From Euglena gracilis (lineage: Eukaryota > Euglenida > Euglenophyceae > Euglenales): a stretch of DNA of 64,000 nucleotides. The notes beneath the pieces are model-generated. The model was not told the origin of the DNA and did not search any database. It saw only the letters and a program-made list of their open reading frames with translations. A program made the translations under genes and the position numbers. Every line of letters starts with the position of its first letter. Position 1 is the stretch's first letter. The stretch covers positions 12,518,716 to 12,582,715 of the forward strand of contig CP154954.1 in NCBI GenBank assembly GCA_039621445.1, given 5' to 3'. Of this stretch, positions 32,765 through 43,998 are shown piece after piece.

Positions 32765-33095
32765 ACATAAACAATTCCATATGTGTGTACACACACAGGT
32801 ACACATGTAGATACACATGCAGATACATACACTGCAGGCACTACCCTAATGTTCTACGATACAGATACAGATACAGATACAGAGACAGATACAGATATCA
32901 GGGGATAGGGGGGGAACGATAAGATACAAGAGGGGGACAGATACAGATACAGATACATATACATATGGGAAGGGGGAACATATACATAAACAATTCCATA
33001 GGTGTGGGGGAAAGAAAGGGCACCACACAGGTACATGTCATGTAGAATAACACATGCAGATACATACACTGCAGGCAACTACCTACTGTTCCCCA
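32765..33095 (+). repeat. higher-order duplicated unit next to the microsatellites
   Basis: AAACAATTCCATA, GTGTG, CACAGGTAC, ACACATGCAGATACATACAC and TGCAGGCA occur at 32770-32850 and again at 32989-33090; the start also occurs at 32215. Confidence 0.6.
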
Positions 33096-33815
33096 TCCCG
33101 CCAAAAATATACAACAGGCCCCCCCTTAAATATGCACTAATACTGGTTATTTTGGGCTTTTATGCGCCACAGACCAGTCGTTAGTGCGTATTGGAAATGC
33201 AACACATTTTTGGAAAGTTTTTTTTTTTGAATTGGTGTGTGCATCAGTGAATCAGTGCATCAGTGCATCGTGAATCATTGCCTCAGTGGCTGACAACTGA
33301 AATGGCCCAAAATGAAAAGCTACCATCTACCATATTTGGAACATTTCTCCGACACAAATTGATCCTAAATAGCCAAAAAAAAAATGGGTTTGAGCCATAT
33401 ATTTACCCATTTTATGCATTTCCGCATATTTTTCAGCCAAATTTTCCTGGGCACGTAATTGTGCGGATTTGTATATTATATTTTTTTTTGTCCCGTTCTT
33501 TTTTTTATTCCATTTTAGGCCACTTTTTGGCCACTGTTGGTCCTGCTTTGGCCATTTGGGGCAAACATCGACCACTTTTTCCATTTTGGCTTTCCTCTTT
33601 TGGTTGTAAAATGATTTTTCAACGGTGAGTAATAGCTGATACAGCCTAAAAATGGCCCAAACTGGCATGTTTATGCATATGTAAATGTTTATGATTATAT
33701 TTCTGATACATATACACATACACATGCGTATATGTATATGAACATGAATTTGTATGTGTATGTGTGCCCTGGTGACCCCCATCGTGGTGGGGAGATCTCC
33801 GTTCTTTCCCACCAG

Positions 33816-33950
33816 GACTTTCCGTACAGCCCTGCTGCTGGCGGCGGAGGTGATTGCGGCCCACTATGTGCTGGCAGTCCGACCGGGAGGGGCGAGTGTT
33901 TTCGGGGCTGGCGACGCCGCTGGCCTCTGCCCGCCACGGATGTGTTCAAG
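33816..33950 (+). CDS. exon, helical segment
   Basis: The acceptor is GTTCTTTCCCACCAG and the donor TTCAAG/gtgatg, giving 135 bases. The frame TFRTALLLAAEVIAAHYVLA, VRPGGASVFGAGDAAGLCPP, RMCSR is clearly coding. Confidence 0.55.
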
Positions 33951-34328
33951 GTGATGTGTGCCTTCCCTGCATTCAACGTGTCCTTCACTCTACCCACCGA
34001 CTCCATAGTTTCCAGTGCTTCAACAATCCCCCCCCCTCGGGAAACTGCCTCCTGCCTCCGAAACCTAGCTGGCTTGTCTGCAGACGGTGTCCCAGTCTCC
34101 TGGCTGGGCTGGGGGGAAGGCAGGTACCCACTTGTTCCAGGGGTAACTGCCGGGGGCGTCCAACCTTTTGTTCCCCGAATTTTTTTTTAGCCCGGGCTTA
34201 TTTTTTATACCCAGCCTTTTTTTTATCCTTCGGCTTTTGTAATACCTACTTTTATACCCTAGAATTTTTGAATTTATTTTTTATTTTTGTATTATTTTAT
34301 ATATTTTTCTTATTTTTTTTACCTCCAG

Positions 34329-34531
34329 CATTTCATCGCGGGCCCTCCCGCCCCCAGCAGCCCACACCGGGGGCGTTCGCCCTCTCCCACGCCGCCGCAG
34401 AGGAGTACCTCGGCGCGGGCCACCCGCTCGCCACGCTGCTGGGCGTGGCAGCGGCGGAGGGCGTGACCCGGCAGCCGCTGGCCCGCGGCGGCTGGCGCCG
34501 TCCGAGACCTGCCGGGAACCCCCGCCGTGGG
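34329..34531 (+). CDS. exon, helical segment
   Basis: A long T-rich tract ends ACCTCCAG. The frame FHRGPSRPQQPTPGAFALSH, AAAEEYLGAGHPLATLLGVA, AAEGVTRQPLARGGWRRPRP, AGNPRRG ends at GTGG/ggtagg or GTGGG/gtaggg. Confidence 0.55.
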
Positions 34532-34748
34532 GTAGGGAGGGTTCTTTTCGAAGAGGGAACACAAAAACTTTTTTTTCAATGAACATCTTTTTTTTTTTTT
34601 TTATTTTTTTTTTTTGTGTTTCTGTTTCGCAACATTTGTGCTGCTTTTTTTGTGGGGGGTTCTTTTTTTCTTTGTGCATGTCCTCTGCCTGTTTTTGTCA
34701 CTAACCGACTTTGTAGGGTTTGCAGATATTTTTTTGAGTGTTTTGCAG

Positions 34749-34960
34749 GGGTTTGCCGTCCTCCTTCGCAGCGGCCATTGGACGGTTTTTGCACCTTTCG
34801 CCTCGAGGCTCGGGGTCCGAGCCCACACGAGAGGTTCCAAAGTCTCAAGTCTCCTGGAGGACGTTTGGGGAGAAGACCTTGCGAGTCTCCTCTTGCGATG
34901 CTTACTCCACACCGTCCAACCCACATGCTTTTCCATGTCCGCCACCTCCCATACAATATA
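34749..34960 (+). CDS. exon of unidentified protein, lower GC
   Basis: The acceptor is GAGTGTTTTGCAG. The frame GFAVLLRSGHWTVFAPFASR, LGVRAHTRGSKVSSLLEDVW, GEDLASLLLRCLLHTVQPTC, FSMSATSHTIYMRPVFDASM stays open to 34996. Codon use is less GC-biased than in the previous exon. The donor was not resolved. Confidence 0.45.
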
Positions 34961-35198
34961 TATGAGACCAGTATTTGATGCCTCAATGCTTTCATAATGA
35001 ACCTATACCCTCCCATACCATTTACCCCCCCCCCCAAGTAAACTCTCATGCCTGTGAACCTGTCTGGGTTGGCCAACCTTTTATTCTCAAAAGTTGGCCG
35101 GGTCCCCGGTGCCCCGAACCAGTCGGATGCGAGTTCCTCGGGCGGGGGATGGGGTGGTGCTGGGTATGTGTATGGGGGTCTGCCTGCCCACCCACCAG

Positions 35199-35332
35199 CC
35201 CCGCCACCATCCGGGCCACAGCGGCCGCTCCGGCTCCGCCCAAGCGGCCCACGCCGGCCAAGTCGTTTGCCGTCTCGGCGGCCGTGCGCGGCCCTCGGGT
35301 GACGCCTGCCGGCCAGGGCAAGGTGGCCAGAG
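35199..35332 (+). CDS. exon, Pro/Ala/Lys-rich
   Basis: The acceptor is CCCACCCACCAG and the donor GCCAGAG/gtggtg. The frame PATIRATAAAPAPPKRPTPA, KSFAVSAAVRGPRVTPAGQG, KVAR looks like a basic disordered segment. Confidence 0.45.
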
Positions 35333-35653
35333 GTGGTGTTTTGGCCTGGGGGGAGGGGGGGGGGGTGGCGTTAAAGGTTGAAGATTTCACTGGAGGGGGA
35401 AGCAGGTGGGTGAAAGGACTGACAAACACAAATTCTGCAAACGTCAACCCACGTGTCGACATTGAGACACAATATCGAAAGCCTCAGTAACAGTTCCGGA
35501 AGCTGATTAACGGTCCCATTGCCAAGCGACGATTGTCAAATAAAATGATATTGCAGGTACACAGATGGCTGGTATTTTTCTTTTCTGCGATTTATCCTGC
35601 CACACACATTTTTTTTATGTGTGGACCCCTGCCGTCGTGTGTGTCCAATATAG

Positions 35654-35769
35654 ATATTATCCGAGTTGAACCTGTCCACCACCCATCTGGAAACTGTACC
35701 TCAACCTTCATGCTCGTTGAATTATTTGGAGTCCAGGATTTCTGCTGCCGGACCTGTAAAGCAGGAGGG
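35654..35769 (+). CDS. exon with Cys cluster, lower GC
   Basis: The acceptor is GTGTGTCCAATATAG and the donor GCAGGAGG/ggtatgc or GGAGGG/gtatgc. The frame IIRVEPVHHPSGNCTSTFML, VELFGVQDFCCRTCKAGG has a CC-x2-C group near its end. The intron that starts here opens with a TGCAT-rich repeat. Confidence 0.4.
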
Positions 35770-35935
35770 GTATGCACAATTTACATACTTTGCATTTATT
35801 TTCCTATTTTTGCATTTTTAATGAAATATTTAATTTGTGAAAGAATATTTGGGAAATGGAATAATGCAATTCATCCTTCCACCAAAATCCCCAGACAACC
35901 TGAAGTTGCCCAGTTGCATATATTTGCATTTCATT
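35770..35935 (+). repeat. TGCATAATTTGCAT family, diverged copy
   Basis: GTATGCACAATTTACATACTTTGCATTTAT begins directly at the possible donor; the right part has TTGCATATATTTGCATTTC. It is less conserved than the copies at 5992 and 58560. Confidence 0.35.
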
Positions 35936-36759
35936 AATGAATGAAGGAAAATTAGTTTGGGAAGAATTCAAGTTTCCACCGCGCTTTCTGTCTGGCTTGC
36001 CATTTTTTCTTTTTCTTTGGTTTTTGGACAGTTCTGAAAAGTTCAAGACACTCTTTTGTTCATATTTCTTGATGTTGTTCTTGGAAAAAGGTGTGTGTTA
36101 GTCAACCATTCCCCCCGTCTACAAACCCATTTGGCGGGCATCCGTCTGAACGTCCCCAGCGTTGCCCTGCGGACAAGTATCAGGCCATGCTGAGCGCCAA
36201 CGTCCGGCGATAACTCCGTCCCATGCTTCTTCTCCCTGCTGCACTGCTCGGCCAATGGTTTCCCTCCTCTTCGTGGTTTGTATATGCTATCACCATGGTC
36301 CATCATGGTTCGGACTTGCCCAGAGAACTCAGGCTATTTTCTAAGGAAGTTGTTTTTTTATCGAATGAGGTACCCCCCCCCGAAAAGTGCTCAAATTGCC
36401 TGAGGGCAAGGGTTTGTAGCAAGTTATTATTATTTTTTAAGGTACATTGTTCATGTTCAGACGGTTTCTTGGGAGAAGTTTTGTGCCATCAGCGCTAACA
36501 AGTATATCATTACCATGCTTATTTCAAAATTGCATATGAAATATGGCTGAATAAACATTACCATTATCCACACCTGTATGTCCGATCACCACATTCCATC
36601 ATCGAAGGTTCCTTTACAGGACTTCGGGGCTGTGCTCACCTTGTTGTGGCTACATGTAATTTTGCGCAGTGAGTCCAGGCTGCCAATCTCCTTCCGTTAA
36701 CCTGCTCTTATCACCAACCTGACCGTGATCAGGACTTCTTCTGCACTTATGGCCAGTTT

Positions 36760-37080
36760 GCCCCCCCCCCCCCAGGACTCTGTCCTGGGGGTGTCCTGGG
36801 GGGGTCCTGGGGGGGGGTCCCGCAACTTTTTGGCAAAAAATTTTGCAGCACAAGATGAGGTTATTTTGAAGCCCGCGGGGGTCCGGGGGGGGGGGGGGCA
36901 GGAGCCCCCCCCCCCCGGTAGCGGGCGCCGAAGGCGCCCAAAACTCCACGGTCAGTGGGTCATCTGGGTACCGCCCCCCAGTGGGTCTTGGGGGGGTCCT
37001 GGGGGGGTCCTGGGGGGGTCCTGGGGGGTTGCTGGGGTGGTCCTGGGGGGTCCTGGGGGGGTGGGGTCGTGGGGGGTTTT
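36760..37080 (+). repeat. GGGGGGTCCTG minisatellite
   Basis: Eleven-base units occur in two blocks (36778-36820 and 36978-37075), with the GGCGCCGAAGGCGCC hairpin (36924-36938) and long C/G runs between. Confidence 0.7.
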
Positions 37081-38028
37081 GGGGGGAAAACTGGCCATGA
37101 CTCTTCTTCTGATAAGAAGAAAAAAAAAGCTTTGATATGATATTCCCCAAACTTTTTTGTGTCGGCATTTTTTTTTCCAGTGGTTTGTAATTTAAGAATT
37201 TTTCTCACAAGTTGACCTTTTTGTTGACTTTGCATTTCCCTTGCATGTTTTTTTGCTCAATTTGTTGCTGCCTATTTTTGGACAAAAAAGTATTTTGTTA
37301 AAAGTGTTTCTGTTTTTCATCGGGTCTTCTTGCTAACACTCTTGTGGGCGGAACAAAATAAAACCCTGATGCACCGAGCCATTCCCGTTCAAGGCGTTCA
37401 CAGATGGGATACAATTTGGACCAGATAATGAGACCCCACTAGTTGAGGATGCCGAGGATTTGGGGATGCTAGGGTAGGCAAAAAAAACCCCGCTATTTTT
37501 GGTGATACATTGGCCCCTCCTCCAAATCCTGCCTGGGAATCATGTCCCTGAATCGCTGTGAGTCCTGTGCCGTCTTTCTCTCCATGAAACCTCTCACTAG
37601 CCCTTTGTTGCATGAACTTTCCATTCAGACAGGGCGTCCCTTAAGCCGGAGGGCACCCGTCCCCCCATGGGGGGGGTCAGCCAGCCAGCAGCTTGATTCC
37701 AGCCTGGGACTCCCTTCCCTCCCCCTCCCATGAGTTCTTTTTATTTTATTATCCAGCCTTCAATTTTTCAGCCCTTCAGGTGTGGCGGCTTTTTCAGGCG
37801 TGACAGCTTTTTTTTGCTTTTCTAGGTTCAAAAATGGGCCAAAAATGGGAAATAATTGTAGGCTTTGGGCCAATTTCTGCACATTTGGTATTTTTGCATG
37901 GTTAGTTCCCCAGCCGGGCACCGGTTTAGCCAGGGTGACCTTATGGCAGAGAGAAAAAGGGAGTCAAGCTGCAGACTTTTTTCCCAACCAGCCCAAATTT
38001 TCCAGCCTCTGAGCTGGACCCCCCTCCC

Positions 38029-38334
38029 ATGGCTGTCGTCAAGCAACGCCCCGATTCAACACCGAACTGCCGTCCAATTGTCTGCTCTGTATGTCTTTCT
38101 TGTGTGACAACATTTTTGGCAACATTCCGACACAGTCGCACCTGGTTTATGACATGGAAATCCGTGCTTGGGATTTTGCCCTTCGATTTCCCACATGCTG
38201 TGCTGGCCATTCACAACCCACTTGGCTTCCCTGCCCTCACAACCATCATCCCATTTCCAATTTCTTCACCCCCTCAGTCAATGGAGGAAGTTTTCATTGT
38301 CATGAAAAACAAATTTGGTGGTGGTTCAGTATGA
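38029..38334 (+). CDS. possible exon or gene fragment
   Basis: The frame VVKQRPDSTPNCRPIVCSVC, LSCVTTFLATFRHSRTWFMT, and SMEEVFIVMKNKFGGGS runs to TGA at 38332. Another frame of the same stretch (SHLVYDMEIRAWDFALRFPT) is also plausible. Only the length of the open frame and its mixed composition support it. Confidence 0.25.
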   Translation: MAVVKQRPDSTPNCRPIVCSVCLSCVTTFLATFRHSRTWFMTWKSVLGILPFDFPHAVLAIHNPLGFPALTTIIPFPISSPPQSMEEVFIVMKNKFGGGSV

Positions 38335-38500
38335 TGGGTGTGAAACCCATTCATTGAGGACGGTCACAATTGGTCAAGTCTGGTGCGTTGTCGCCAGTAT
38401 TTCCGAGGCTCTATATAGTTCCTCCTGCTTCATTGTGGCTGTGGGGTGGTTTGCCGAACAAATACCGATCTGCCCATTTTCCTAATTCCATCGCTACGTA

Positions 38501-38685
38501 CCGCCCCCCCCCCCACCCCCCCCCCCCCCCCCCCCCCCCACACCCCCCCCCCCCCCCCCACCCCCCCCCCCCCACCCCCCCCCCCACCCCACCCCCCCGC
38601 CTGCCCCCCCCCTCCCCCACACCCCCCCAACACCCCACCCCCCCGCCCCCGCCCCCCCCCAGCCACCGCCCACCCCCCCCCCCAA
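38501..38685 (+). repeat. poly-C tract with A interruptions
   Basis: About 180 bases are almost only C with scattered A. All frames are open and non-coding. Confidence 0.9.
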
Positions 38686-39164
38686 GCAAATCGAGAGGCT
38701 TTTTTCACAACCCAATTTTCGCTAAGTCATTTTTCTGGGATGTGTCTCAAAAGAATCTCATTGAAAGATTTACACGTCGGAAAAAATGGCGCGGAGCATT
38801 GGCATTCGACATTTTACGGGCAGAATGAGCGGTCCTGGAAGTCACCACCCCGCACGGGATTAGCAAATTTTGACTGGTCCCGTCAGTCATATCAAAGTCT
38901 TTTTGAAGGCCTACCCTGTCGTGGTCAAAACTTTGGCCTCCAGTTGCTGTGACGGATGGGGGAGGGGGTTCGGCCTATTGTTGGTCAAAGTGGCCTTGAA
39001 CGAGGATGGTTGGGGCAAAATGGCAAAAAGACTCTTGAATCAAAGTGGGCTGGATCAAGGACACGTGCGGTAAAATGGCTTTGATGAAGGTCATGCATCA
39101 GAACCGGTTTCTTTTTGAAATGGAAAATTCCGCTCCACCTTTTCACAGGACATCTTCCAACGCG

Positions 39165-39260
39165 ATGGCCATCCCTCTCCCAAGTGATTTGAGCTATGCG
39201 CTGGTGGTCATTGGGTTGTCGCTGTTCCTAAATGTGGTGCTGCTGAAACCAAAGGACCAA
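39165..39260 (+). CDS. first exon of a small membrane protein, possibly MAPEG-like
   Basis: It starts at ATG (39165) and ends ACCAAAG/gttagg. The 32-residue peptide MAIPLPSDLSYALVVIGLSL, FLNVVLLKPKDQ has one transmembrane segment (about residues 9-26) followed by a basic turn. The layout (M-x-LPS-[DE]-Y/S-x, one TM, then basic residues) is that of the N-terminus of MAPEG proteins such as microsomal glutathione S-transferase 3. The diagnostic second exon was not found. A possible exon follows a good acceptor (TTCATTATCCCCCAG) at 39300. Confidence 0.4.
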
Positions 39261-39784
39261 AGGTTAGGAAAGCCTTTTCTCAAATTTCATTATCCCCCAG
39301 GACGCACTCGCCATGCAGTTCCGGACGTCTTCGGTGCCCGCTGCTGGAGGGGTTACCCCCAACACTGGTCTTAAAAATAACATCACTACACGCGGAAGTT
39401 TTTGAGATTTTGGGGTTTTTGTGTTGAGGTATGCCCCCCGACCCCCCCCCAGGACCCTCATTTTTTGGGGTTTTTCCCCCCACATCCCCCACACTTCCAC
39501 CCGCAAAAAAGAGAGATTGTTCCCCCCCCCCGAAACCCCTCATCAAAGTCATAAAAAGTATTTTCCCCCCCACTCCCCCAGCCCTCCCACAAATCCCACA
39601 GTTTTTTGTTTGTACCCCGACACCCCCACAATATGTGTGTATTTTTTTCACCCACTCCACCCTTCAATGGAAAAAAGTTTTCTTTTCGGGTGAGGCCTGT
39701 TTCCCCCTCCCCCAAAATCTACCGCCCCAGGACCCTTCCCCCCAGGACTCCACAGGACCCCCAAAATACCAGCCCCCCCCCCCA

Positions 39785-40395
39785 GTTTAAAAAAAAAGAT
39801 GGCACCCCATTCTCCCCAGAACCCATCCCAATTGCCTCCCAGATCTGAGAGCACTGGTGGAGTGGTGTTTTGACAGGTGATAGTGATTGCCCAGTGCCTG
39901 GTGGCGCCACCAAAGACCTTTTGGCAACATCATTTTGGAAAAGGACGGCTTTTGCAAAACCGCATTCACTGCAATCAGGATTGCTCCAGCGTATCAAGAA
40001 CATTCCGTGTACAATTCCCTGTCCGGACGGGGTGACAGGGGTTGACAGCTTGAAATGGGCTCCCCAGTCATTTTTTCCCTTCTGGGATGTTCCAGTGGAT
40101 AGTGTCAACAGTTTCACCAGAACATCACGTGAGAGAGGTCCATTGAAATTCACCAAAGGCGATCCATTTCATTGTCCCCGTTTTGTTTGTGCAAGTCTGT
40201 GCAACAGCAAATTTTACATCTATATCGCTCGGAGTCAAATTGTATTTCTGCTGTCTTGCAACACTGCAGTGGTGCCACCAGGCACTGGGCAGTCACTATC
40301 ACCTGTCAAAACACCACACCACCAGTGCTCTCAGCTCTGGGAGGCATTTGGGATGGGTTCCGTGGAGTCTCTGAAAATTTACTTGCCACACTGTA
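39785..40395 (+). mobile_element. Tc1/mariner-type fold-back MITE, copy A (left end truncated)
   Basis: The right end GAAAATTTACTTGCCACACTG/TA is identical to that of copy B. Long inverted arms (39820-39912 with 40263-40355) share GAGCACTGGTGGAGTGGTG and AGTGCCTGGTGGC-type blocks. The core (ATTGTCCCCGTTTTGTTTGT) matches copy B. The outermost left repeat is missing and replaced by a C-run. No transposase frame. Confidence 0.65.
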
Positions 40396-40397
40396 TA

Positions 40398-40548
40398 TAT
40401 ATATATATATATCTATCTATATATATATATATATATATATATATCTATATCTATATATATAGATATATATATATAGATATAGATATATACAAAGATATAC
40501 ATATATATATATATATATTATATATGTATATGTATGTATGTATATATG
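40398..40548 (+). repeat. (TA)n microsatellite
   Basis: TATATA/CTATAT units adjoin the right end of MITE copy A, whose target TA merges into it. Confidence 0.85.
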
Positions 40549-40831
40549 GCAGCTCCCAACTATATGGCCCCCCCCAGCGGGGGTGCATATAGTTGGGAGG
40601 GGGGGGTCAAGATGATTTTTTTTGTGTTAATGACGGAATAGGGCTAGGTGCGCAATTTAGGGTTAGGGTTAGGCCTAACTTTTAGATGGGTGTTCGGTGT
40701 ACAAGTTAGGCCTAACCCTAAGCCTAAGTCGCGCACCTAACCCCACTCCATCATTAACACAACAAACTCCATCCCCCCCCCTCTCCCAACTATATGCCCC
40801 CCCCTGGGGGGCCATATAGTTGGGAGCTGCC
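40549..40831 (+). mobile_element. 283-bp palindromic element with a hairpin at each end
   Basis: The outer ends are a perfect 22-bp inverted repeat (GGCAGCTCCCAACTATATGG... and its complement at 40810-40831). Each end is itself a hairpin: CTCCCAACTATATG faces CATATAGTTGGGAG across a C/G loop (40554-40597 and 40783-40827). The core has inverted GGTTAGGCCTAAC / GTTAGGCCTAACCC blocks with TTAGGG units and GTTAATGA/TCATTAAC edges. It sits in TA-rich DNA (TAT/ATA flanks). Confidence 0.65.
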
Positions 40832-40900
40832 ATATATATACATATGTATGTATGTATGTGTGTATATATATGTGTGTGTGTATATGTATATGTATATGAT

Positions 40901-41209
40901 GTTTGTTGGTGAGGTGTGTTTTTGTACCTGAGCAAGCATTCGCCTATCAAAAAGATGGGAAAGCACACCTCTGTGATACGCACGGGGATGCCCACCACCA
41001 GTCCGTGCAGCGACTTGTCCCGAATCCCGAATCTGCTTGAAAATGGACTGCACGGTGCTGCGGCCGAGGCGTTCGGCAGTGGCGATGGCCCCATAGCTGG
41101 AGCCACCACAAAAGGAAGCCCAAATCCGGGCCCGCTGAGCATCATGCACAGGGCTGGATCGCTTGGGTGGCATTGTGCAGAAATGCTCTGCGGACATGCA
41201 GGAGCACAT
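40901..41209 (-). pseudogene. N-terminal helix-turn-helix of a Tc1/mariner-type transposase
   Basis: On the minus strand from ATG at 41173: MPPKRSSPVHDAQRARIWAS, FCGGSSYGAIATAERLGRST, VQSIFKQIRDSGQVAARTGG, GHPR. The pattern (charged helix, GxSYxxIA, LGRSTVxxI, then GRPR-like hook, here GHPR) is the DNA-binding HTH of IS630/Tc1/mariner transposases. The catalytic DDE part is missing: the frame decays after about 90 residues and meets TA microsatellite. It lies between two Tc1-type MITEs and may be a relic of their autonomous partner. Confidence 0.6.
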
Positions 41210-41422
41210 TTTACGTTACGATGCCACCAAATGGGACAGGCAACATGGCAACACGCACGTTGTACGGACCTCCAGTGGATCCTTCACATTTTTTCTTGGG
41301 AGGTACCCCCCCATGCCTACTGCGTACATATGTGTACATATGTGTACATATGTATATGTGTATATATATGTATATATATATATGTATATATATGTATATA
41401 TATACATATATATATATATATA

Positions 41423-42158
41423 CAGTGTGGCAAGTAAATTTTCAGACCCAAGTGCCAAGTAAATTTTCAAACCCTGAAAAAATAAAAAAAATGATGGCAC
41501 CCCACACTCCACAGTGCCATCCCCAATCGCCTCCCAGACGCCTCCCAGAGTTGAGAGCACTGGTGGAGTGGTGCTTTGACAGGCGATTGTGACTGCTGTG
41601 CCCGATAGCACCACCGAAGACCGTTTGGACACATCATTTTGGAAAAGGACGGATTTTGCAAACCGCATTCACTGCAGTCTAGATAGAAGCAGGCTTGCTC
41701 CGTGCACAATTGCCTGTCTGGGTGGGGTGAGAGGGGTTGACAGCTGGAAATGGGCTCCCCAGTCATTTTTTCCGTCTGGGCTCGCAAATTGCGTTTTGTT
41801 GGACGTTCACAGTGGATGGGCATACCAGTTTCACCAAAGTTTTGTGCGTGAGAAGTCCATTGAAATTCGCCAAAGGCGGTCCATTTCATTGTCCCCGTTT
41901 TGTTTGTGCAAGTCTGTGCAACAGCAAATTTTACATCCATAACACTCGGTGCCAAATTGTATTTTTGTTGTTCTGCAATACCACGGTGTCGCCATTGGGC
42001 ACTTAGCAGTCACAATCGCCTGCCAAAGCACCACTCCACCAGTGCTCTCAATTCTGGATGATACTGTGGAGTGTGGGGTGCCATCATTTTTTTTGATTTT
42101 TTTTCAGGGTCTGAAAATTTATTTGGCATTTGGGTCTGAAAATTTACTTGCCACACTG
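41423..42158 (+). mobile_element. Tc1/mariner-type fold-back MITE, copy B (complete)
   Basis: It begins CAGTGTGGCAAGTAAATTTT and ends with the inverted complement, flanked by TA on both sides (41421-41422, 42159-42160). CAGTG ends and TA target sites are the rule in Tc1/mariner. The inverted arms extend about 190 bases, including AAATTTTCA tandem subrepeats. The 736-base length and lack of a transposase mark it as non-autonomous. Confidence 0.75.
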
Positions 42159-42866
42159 TACATAATGTATATGTATATATGCATATACATGTATTTCTGT
42201 ATGTATATATGTACTGTATATATGTATGTATATATGTATATATATATATATGTATACACATATATATTTGTGTGTGTATATATATATATATACATACAAA
42301 CATGTACATGCATATACATTTATATAATGCATATGTATGAAAAAAAAGTTCTTAAGGTTGGAAGAGTGGAAGTGACCCCCCCGGGTTGAGAACAGAATTT
42401 TTTGGCTGGGAGCTCCTTGAGGGGCGCAAATTTAGGACTTTGCAGCCCTCTCTCGCCGCACTGTTGCCCCACCAACCGGTATGGGATTGGCCGCCTCTGG
42501 CAGTGTGGGCCGGGAGACACCACCTCTCCCCCATCTGCTCTCCATCGTTCGGTGCACATGACAGTCTTTTAGGCATGATGTGCCAGAGGTCGTGCCTTGG
42601 ACCATTCCACGATGGCCACACTCAGACATTTATTTCGAGGCAATTATTTTTAGTGTTTTAAGTCATTTTAATTCATTTTTTAAGCTCTTTAAGGTATTTT
42701 CGGTCCAAGGGCAACACGGGAAGCGAACCAAGGTTTTTGGTTTTGCAAATTTGCTAAAACCAAAAATGTCAAAACTCATTTTTTGGGTTTTTGTTGGATG
42801 GACAATGTTCAACCGATGCCAGAAATCATTTTTTCTTCCCAGAGTTGGCATGTTTTTGCTGAGATA

Positions 42867-42868
<2 letters not shown>

Positions 42869-42944
<76 letters not shown>
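42869..42944 (+). repeat. (GT)n microsatellite
   Basis: About 37 near-pure GT units. Confidence 0.9.
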
Positions 42945-42945
<1 letters not shown>

Positions 42946-43382
42946 ATTGGCAAGAGTTTGCATTTGGGGGCCTTTGGCGGTTTTGAGATTCTAAAACTCA
43001 AAAAAAAATGGTACCGAGCTGGAGCTTAAATGATGACATTTAGGCAAAATAGGCGCAGAATTATGTTGGGGAACATGTAAACTTTCCGCATTTATATCCC
43101 GGTTTTATGGTTTTGCCAGGATTTCAAGACCCTCAGGGGGTTTGTATATTTGGGGATTACGTGCAAGCACCTATATAGTAAAAATCGCCGAAAATGGCCG
43201 AAAATGAAATTTTGGGCTCTATAGGTGGGGGTCCCGAAAATGGCCAAAAATGGCCGAAAATGATCGAAAAGAAAAAAATTATTGCAATTTTTTCGAGTTT
43301 TTTTTGCCTAACAGTTTCTTTTTCCCTAAGGACCAATTTCCAGTGCGACTGATTCTTGTATCGCCTCTCTTCTCCTGTCATC

Positions 43383-43502
43383 ATGCCTGGCCCTGGAACG
43401 CATGCCGTTCAAAGAACCACCTCCGAATGGGTTATTTGGGCTAAAGCTGAAAGTTTTGATGCCATTTCAGAAAATTGTGGTGACAAGGTGCAACCAGGCA
43501 AA
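43383..43502 (+). CDS. five-exon gene, exon 1
   Basis: It starts at ATG (43383) and ends GGCAAA/gtatgt, 40 whole codons: MPGPGTHAVQRTTSEWVIWA, KAESFDAISENCGDKVQPGK. GC is near 50 percent, below that of the host-like exons. The next four exons fit in phase, so this is one of the best gene models in the window. The product is not recognised. Confidence 0.55.
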
Positions 43503-43593
43503 GTATGTGAAGCGTTTTTTTTTCTCCGTTAACGTTGTGATTCCTTCACTGGGTTTATTGCACACTGTTCGCAAAGTGGATGGCAGCTAACAG

Positions 43594-43782
43594 TGCCACC
43601 TTCAAACAACACTGCTAGGGGTATCAAGTTGGAAAAAGTCAGGGGAAGTTGTTGTGAAAGCATCCATGCCAGGGATGAGAAAGTTGAGTGACCTCCTTGT
43701 TGATGGACATTTTTATGTGGCTATTGTCATGGATGAGACAGATGACTCCCGCCCCACCAATGGTTTCATTGTAACCGTTGAG
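43594..43782 (+). CDS. five-exon gene, exon 2
   Basis: The acceptor is GATGGCAGCTAACAG and the donor GTTGAG/gtatgc, 63 whole codons in phase 0: CHLQTTLLGVSSWKKSGEVV, VKASMPGMRKLSDLLVDGHF, YVAIVMDETDDSRPTNGFIV, TVE. The peptide alternates beta-like and charged segments (FYVAIVMDETDD). Confidence 0.65.
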
Positions 43783-43837
43783 GTATGCGCGACACAATAA
43801 TTGGGTTTTAGGTCCATTTTGAATTCAGGTTCTCTAG

Positions 43838-43950
43838 ATACCCAAATTGATGTCAGAAGGGGATGATCCCACAAAATTTCAATCGTTCAGCCTACAGTTG
43901 GCATTCCGGAAGGTCGTCAATGCCACACCATCAGCGATTTGCTGGACACT
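43838..43950 (+). CDS. five-exon gene, exon 3
   Basis: The acceptor is CAGGTTCTCTAG and the donor GACACT/gtatta, starting phase 0 and ending phase 2: IPKLMSEGDDPTKFQSFSLQ, LAFRKVVNATPSAICWT. An earlier GTCGTC donor is possible. Confidence 0.55.
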
Positions 43951-43998
43951 GTATTATTTGTATTTTTTTTTCAAATCGATTTTAATTTTAATTTCCAG

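Noticed and set aside
38446-38952. Proline-rich frame of 168 codons
   Set aside because: The first half is the poly-C tract; the second half has no acceptor or conserved pattern.
41467-41955. 162-codon minus-strand frame inside MITE B as a transposase
   Set aside because: No DDE/DDD motif or recognisable domain. Copy A does not keep the same frame open, so it is not under coding constraint.
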